Translations under genes and position numbers: made by a program | From: Sphingomonadales bacterium | GTDB taxonomy: Bacteria; Pseudomonadota; Alphaproteobacteria; Sphingomonadales; Sphingomonadaceae | Assembly (NCBI GenBank): GCA_024636595.1 | Contig: JAGXGT010000181.1 | Coordinates: forward strand, 1 to 10,570 | DNA length: 10,570 bases | Direction of reading: 5' to 3' | The notes under the pieces: model-generated | The model's input: the letters and a program-made list of their open reading frames with translations, nothing else | Told to the model about the DNA's origin: nothing | The model's database searches: none | Shown here: positions 7,949 through 10,570 of the stretch, piece after piece | How the letters are laid out: every line of letters begins with the position of its first letter | How positions within the stretch are numbered: position 1 is the first letter of the stretch

Positions 7949-8011
7949 TTGGCTCTGCTAGCCAATTTGATAGCAAATATGGAAAACTGTGTTTTTCCCG
8001 CAACAATTGTT
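7949..8011. promoter_or_regulatory. Cluster of short inverted repeats in the divergent receptor/SDR promoter region
   Basis: Four inverted repeats lie almost end to end in this AT-rich stretch: TTGGCT-CTGCT-AGCCAA (7949-7965), ATTTG-ATAG-CAAAT (7965-7978), GGAAAA-6-TTTTCC (7981-7998) and the perfect palindrome AACAATTGTT (8002-8011). They sit midway between two divergent genes, where a regulator could control both. Each is short and could arise by chance; the clustering is what makes the region notable. No promoter for receptor gene 2 could be assigned with confidence. Confidence 0.35.
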
Positions 8012-8055
8012 CGTTTTCTGCCGTAAATCGTCTTGGGCGCTAACCATAATAGGGA

Positions 8056-8086
8056 TTGCGTCAAAGCGAAACGAGCCGCCTATAAC
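8056..8086 (+). promoter_or_regulatory. Possible promoter of the SDR gene at 8118
   Basis: TTGCGT (8056-8061) could be a -35 box and TATAAC (8081-8086) a -10 box, with a 19-base spacer, or 18 if the -10 is read as CTATAA. The expected transcript start is about 20-25 bases before the ATG, leaving a short leader that carries the GGGAGAGA ribosome site. The spacer is slightly long, so this is tentative. Confidence 0.4.
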
Positions 8087-8117
8087 GACATTATCATCGA
8101 GCATGGGAGAGACAAAG

Positions 8118-8879
8118 ATGAGCCGCCTCACTGGGAAAATCGCAATCGTAACCGGAGCAGGTTCCGGTCTGGGAAAAGCAATTAGCGAAGCCTTTGCTGC
8201 AGAAGGGGCTCGGGTGGTGCTGACCGATATTGATCTGGAAAGCGTCACAAAGGTTGCCCAGACGATTGGTACCAATGCGATGGCGTTGCAACAGGATGTT
8301 GCCGACGAACACATATGGGATGATATCGTTACGGCAACGACTGATGCCTTTGGATCTCCACATATTCTCGTCAACAATGCCGGTCTGGTCATTCCCGGCA
8401 CTATCGAAGATTGCTCGCTTGAGCTGTTTCGCAAACAGACTTCCGTGATGCTCGACGGCGTATTCCTGGGCTGCCGCGCCGCCGTCAAGGCGATGAAATC
8501 CAACGACGAGCCCAGCTCGATCATAAATCTCAGTTCCATGGCAGCGTTGCAGGGCTATTCCCCATTTGTCGCCTACACCGCAGCCAAAGGTGGTGTCCGG
8601 TCGATGACCAAATCAGTGGCCTTGCACTGCAAGGAACAAAATTACCCGATCCGCTGCAACAGCCTTCATCCGGCGGGCATAGATACGCCAATGGTGCGGC
8701 AGGAATCGGTCGGGGCTGGTGGCGCGGCCACGCCGGAAACCGGGATGATACCCCTCGGCGAACTGGGCCATCCGAATGATGTCGCGGCGTTATGCGTCTA
8801 TCTGGCGAGCGATGAATCGCGCTTCATGACCGCCGGTGAATATCCGGTCGATAATGGCGCGCTTTACAAACCCGCCTGA
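8118..8879 (+). CDS. SDR dehydrogenase, hydroxysteroid/cyclohexanol dehydrogenase type
   Basis: This is a 253-residue classical SDR, the family's standard length. TGAGSGLG (12-19) binds the dinucleotide; Asp37 at the end of the second strand favours NAD over NADP. NNAG is at 86-89, and the catalytic residues are S140, Y153 and K157 (YTAAK). The segment ALHCKEQNYPIRCNSLHP (168-185), followed by an Asp and TPM, resembles the corresponding part of bacterial 3-beta/17-beta-hydroxysteroid dehydrogenase (ALSCRKQGYAIRVNSIHP as I recall it), so oxidation of a cyclic secondary alcohol is the best guess; this comparison is from memory. ATG at 8118 is chosen for the GGGAGAGA site 5 bases upstream and the normal SDR N-terminus; an in-frame ATG at 8103 overlaps that site. 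The gene is divergent from receptor gene 2 and ends 2 bp from the convergent epoxide hydrolase-like gene. Confidence 0.92.
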   Translation: MSRLTGKIAIVTGAGSGLGKAISEAFAAEGARVVLTDIDLESVTKVAQTIGTNAMALQQDVADEHIWDDIVTATTDAFGSPHILVNNAGLVIPGTIEDCSLELFRKQTSVMLDGVFLGCRAAVKAMKSNDEPSSIINLSSMAALQGYSPFVAYTAAKGGVRSMTKSVALHCKEQNYPIRCNSLHPAGIDTPMVRQESVGAGGAATPETGMIPLGELGHPNDVAALCVYLASDESRFMTAGEYPVDNGALYKPA

Positions 8880-8881
8880 CC

Positions 8882-9274
8882 TCAGGACGCGCCAGATCCC
8901 ATAGCAGCAGCCATCTGGTTCTGGAATTCGGCGAGATCAAAATAGTCTCGCCATTTCGCGATCTTGCCATCGCGCATTTCAAACGTGCCCATCACGCGAA
9001 TGGCGATCCATTTGTCGCCGATCCGGAACTTGTCCGTTCGTTCCGTCAGAACGGCCTCTCCGGTTGCGGCGATGTGATGAACATCCCACTGCGCGCCGTC
9101 AAAGCCAAAAGACGGATTGTCAAAAAATGCGTGAACCGCATCAATGCCGTCGCACGGCTCCATCGGAATATTGTGATAATATATGTCGTCGGTCATCGCC
9201 GCATAGATGGCGTCATAATCGAGCCGGTTCCAGGCATCGATAAAATCGAGAACGATCCGTTTGTTTTCTGACAT
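8882..9274 (-). CDS. Limonene-1,2-epoxide hydrolase-family protein (SnoaL-like fold)
   Basis: This 130-residue protein has the NTF2/SnoaL-like fold of limonene-1,2-epoxide hydrolase (LEH). All five residues known for the Rhodococcus erythropolis enzyme have counterparts: Y33 and N35 in YHNIP (Tyr53, Asn55), R79 and D81 in ERTD (Arg99, Asp101), and D110 in WRDYFD (Asp132). The block GKIAKWRDYFDLAEF (103-117) is characteristic of this family rather than of generic SnoaL cyclases or ketosteroid isomerases. LEH enzymes add water to epoxides in one step without a covalent intermediate. Start: ATG at 9274 has AGGAG 8 bases upstream; an in-frame TTG at 9295 would put that site inside the gene. It is 17 bases behind the MDR reductase gene in the same operon. 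Bioinformatic assignment to the family is strong, but activity on an actual epoxide is inferred. Confidence 0.88.
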   Translation of the reverse strand: MSENKRIVLDFIDAWNRLDYDAIYAAMTDDIYYHNIPMEPCDGIDAVHAFFDNPSFGFDGAQWDVHHIAATGEAVLTERTDKFRIGDKWIAIRVMGTFEMRDGKIAKWRDYFDLAEFQNQMAAAMGSGAS

Positions 9275-9291
9275 GCTTGCAACTCCTGCGT

Positions 9292-10314
9292 TCAATCTTC
9301 CGGCGATACATCCAGGATCATCTTGCCCTGATTGGCCCCGGAGAAAAGCTTCATGAACGCAGCATAGCTGTTTTCGATACCTTTATCGATATCCTCGTCA
9401 TGCCTGATCTTCCCTTCGGCGAGCCATTTGCCCATTTCGGCAATACCTTCGGCAAAGCGTGGCGGATAATCGCGAACGAGAAAGCCCTTGATGCTGGCCT
9501 GCCGCGAGATCAGATACCAGAGATTGCGAATGCCCACCGGTTCCGGGCTGTTATATTCGCTGATCAGTCCGCACAGCACGACCCGGCCATGTTCGTTGAT
9601 CGCGGTGATCCCCGCATCGAGAATCTCGCCACCAACATTTTCCCAGATGATGTCGACACCATCGGGAGCCGCCGCCGCAATTTCCTTTTCGAGATCGGCC
9701 TGACTCTTGCCGCGATAATCAATCGCTGCGTCAAAACCATAATCATTGATCAACCGGGCGCATTTGTCGGCCCCACCGGCGATGCCAACAACACGGCAGC
9801 CCTTGATCTTCCCGATCTGGCCGACCAGCGAACCGACCGCACCGGCGGCTCCCGTTACCAGCAATGTTTCGCCTTGCTTGGGCTTGCCATCGTCGATCAT
9901 CCCGAAATAGGCCGTCATCCCGACCGCGCCGAGCACCGAAAGAAAATTGGTTGGCGAAGGGACCAGCGAGACATCCACCGGCGACGTGAAGCCGCCAGCG
10001 TTGACCACCGAATATTCTTCCATCGCGCCGAGACCGACTACCCATTGTCCAACCGGAAAATCGGGGTTCTTGGATTCGGCGACTCGACCAACAGTACTGG
10101 CGGTAACCGCCGCGCCCAGTGCAATCGGCGGCATATAGCTCTCGGCGTCACTCATCCAGCCGCGCTGCGCCGGATCCAGCGAAATATAATGATTGCGCAC
10201 CAGAAAGGCACCGTCACCAAGTTCCGGCACATCCTTCTCGACCAGCGCAAAATCGCTTTCTTTCGGTTCACCCACCGGGCGACTGACGAGCGTGAATTTG
10301 CGGTTCTTGGTCAT
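9292..10314 (-). CDS. Zinc-free NADP-dependent MDR reductase (CurA/PTGR-like)
   Basis: This 340-residue medium-chain dehydrogenase/reductase belongs to the zinc-independent branch that includes leukotriene B4 12-hydroxydehydrogenase/prostaglandin reductase and bacterial CurA. These enzymes reduce the C=C bond of alpha,beta-unsaturated ketones or aldehydes with NADPH. Signatures are SLDPAQRGWM (45-54), GAAGAVGS of the Rossmann loop (155-162), ENVGG (225-229) and CGLISEYN (248-255). No zinc-ligand cysteine cluster is present. ATG at 10314 has GAAGG of the preceding gene's last codons as its ribosome site. It starts 3 bases after the acyl-CoA dehydrogenase stop, and the LEH-family gene follows 17 bases after its own stop, so the three are very likely one operon. 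The true substrate is unknown. Confidence 0.93.
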   Translation of the reverse strand: MTKNRKFTLVSRPVGEPKESDFALVEKDVPELGDGAFLVRNHYISLDPAQRGWMSDAESYMPPIALGAAVTASTVGRVAESKNPDFPVGQWVVGLGAMEEYSVVNAGGFTSPVDVSLVPSPTNFLSVLGAVGMTAYFGMIDDGKPKQGETLLVTGAAGAVGSLVGQIGKIKGCRVVGIAGGADKCARLINDYGFDAAIDYRGKSQADLEKEIAAAAPDGVDIIWENVGGEILDAGITAINEHGRVVLCGLISEYNSPEPVGIRNLWYLISRQASIKGFLVRDYPPRFAEGIAEMGKWLAEGKIRHDEDIDKGIENSYAAFMKLFSGANQGKMILDVSPED

Positions 10315-10317
10315 GGA

Positions 10318-10570
10318 TTATCCTTCATTCGCGATTTTATGGGATTTCTTGATTTTCTTGGCGAGCGACCATTTGTGGACTTCGGTCGGACCATCATAGA
10401 CCCGGAATGCGCGTACCTCGCGAAAAACCTGCTCGACCACCGTATCCTTGCTCAGCCCAGTGCCGCCCATCACCTGGACGCAATTGTCGGCGATCCGGAA
10501 CAGGGCTTCCGAAACGGCAACTTTGGCCATCGAGCTTTCGGTTGTCCCCAAGGCGCCGGTATCGAGTCCC
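10318..10570 (-). CDS. Acyl-CoA dehydrogenase, C-terminal fragment (5' part outside window)
   Basis: The last 83 residues of an acyl-CoA dehydrogenase, FAD-dependent and forming the 2,3-double bond of an acyl-CoA, run in from the right edge. Visible are the C-terminal helical domain with AKVAVSEA, then QVMGGTGLS, and FREVRAFRVYDGPTEVHKWSLAKKI. At the place where classical members carry the catalytic base Glu, the motif is YDGPTEVH, with Asp, as in the ACAD10/11-like group. The protein ends in a Lys-rich tail. The gene heads the operon portion seen here, 3 bases from the MDR gene. Its full length, start and acyl-chain preference cannot be judged from this fragment. Confidence 0.93.
   Translation of the reverse strand, partial: GLDTGALGTTESSMAKVAVSEALFRIADNCVQVMGGTGLSKDTVVEQVFREVRAFRVYDGPTEVHKWSLAKKIKKSHKIANEG

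Noticed and set aside
7989..8117. N-terminal extension of the SDR gene from an upstream in-frame start
   Set aside because: The added residues do not resemble any SDR, cross the likely promoter and the ribosome site, and are not needed, because ATG at 8118 gives a complete SDR of normal length.

Overview
The window looks like a chromosomal segment of a sphingomonad-type alphaproteobacterium (order Sphingomonadales). The reasons are a GyrB of Gram-negative type, large TonB-dependent receptors with the ETLQEVPVTVTAI plug start that is common in that group, and a cluster of SDR, MDR and acyl-CoA dehydrogenase genes of the kind these oligotrophic degraders carry. This placement rests on sequence style, not on a database search.

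Layout. (1) 2-1285 (+) is the C-terminal half of gyrB, running in from the left edge. (2) 1412-1765 (+) is a small DCC/DUF393 thiol-disulfide protein, convergent with (3) 1768-2559 (-), an SDR oxidoreductase. (4) 2716-5178 (-) and 5388-7847 (-) are two TonB-dependent outer-membrane receptors in tandem. They are about 87% identical over the mature protein by hand count, and each is followed by the same stop-codon inverted repeat and bulged rho-independent terminator. (5) 7848-8117 is a divergent regulatory region rich in short inverted repeats. (6) 8118-8879 (+) is a second SDR, of hydroxysteroid/cyclohexanol dehydrogenase type. (7) A left-pointing operon enters from the right edge: an acyl-CoA dehydrogenase (C-terminal fragment, 10318-10570), a zinc-free MDR reductase (9292-10314) and a limonene-1,2-epoxide hydrolase-family protein with all five catalytic residues (8882-9274).

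How the genes may work together (inference). The two receptors could import a hydrophobic or cyclic substrate. The acyl-CoA dehydrogenase, enone/alkenal-type reductase, epoxide hydrolase-like protein and two SDRs supply oxidation, double-bond reduction, epoxide opening and alcohol/ketone interconversion. That set would suit a terpenoid, steroid, alicyclic or unusual lipid substrate, but nothing in the window identifies it.

No tRNA, rRNA, CRISPR array, insertion sequence or phage gene was seen. No stretch longer than 300 bases lacks a gene. The most informative signals are the receptor duplication, with its uneven divergence and compensatory change in the terminator stem, and a terminator-like hairpin found only in the leader of the downstream receptor. 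I did not find a system that I can confidently call new.
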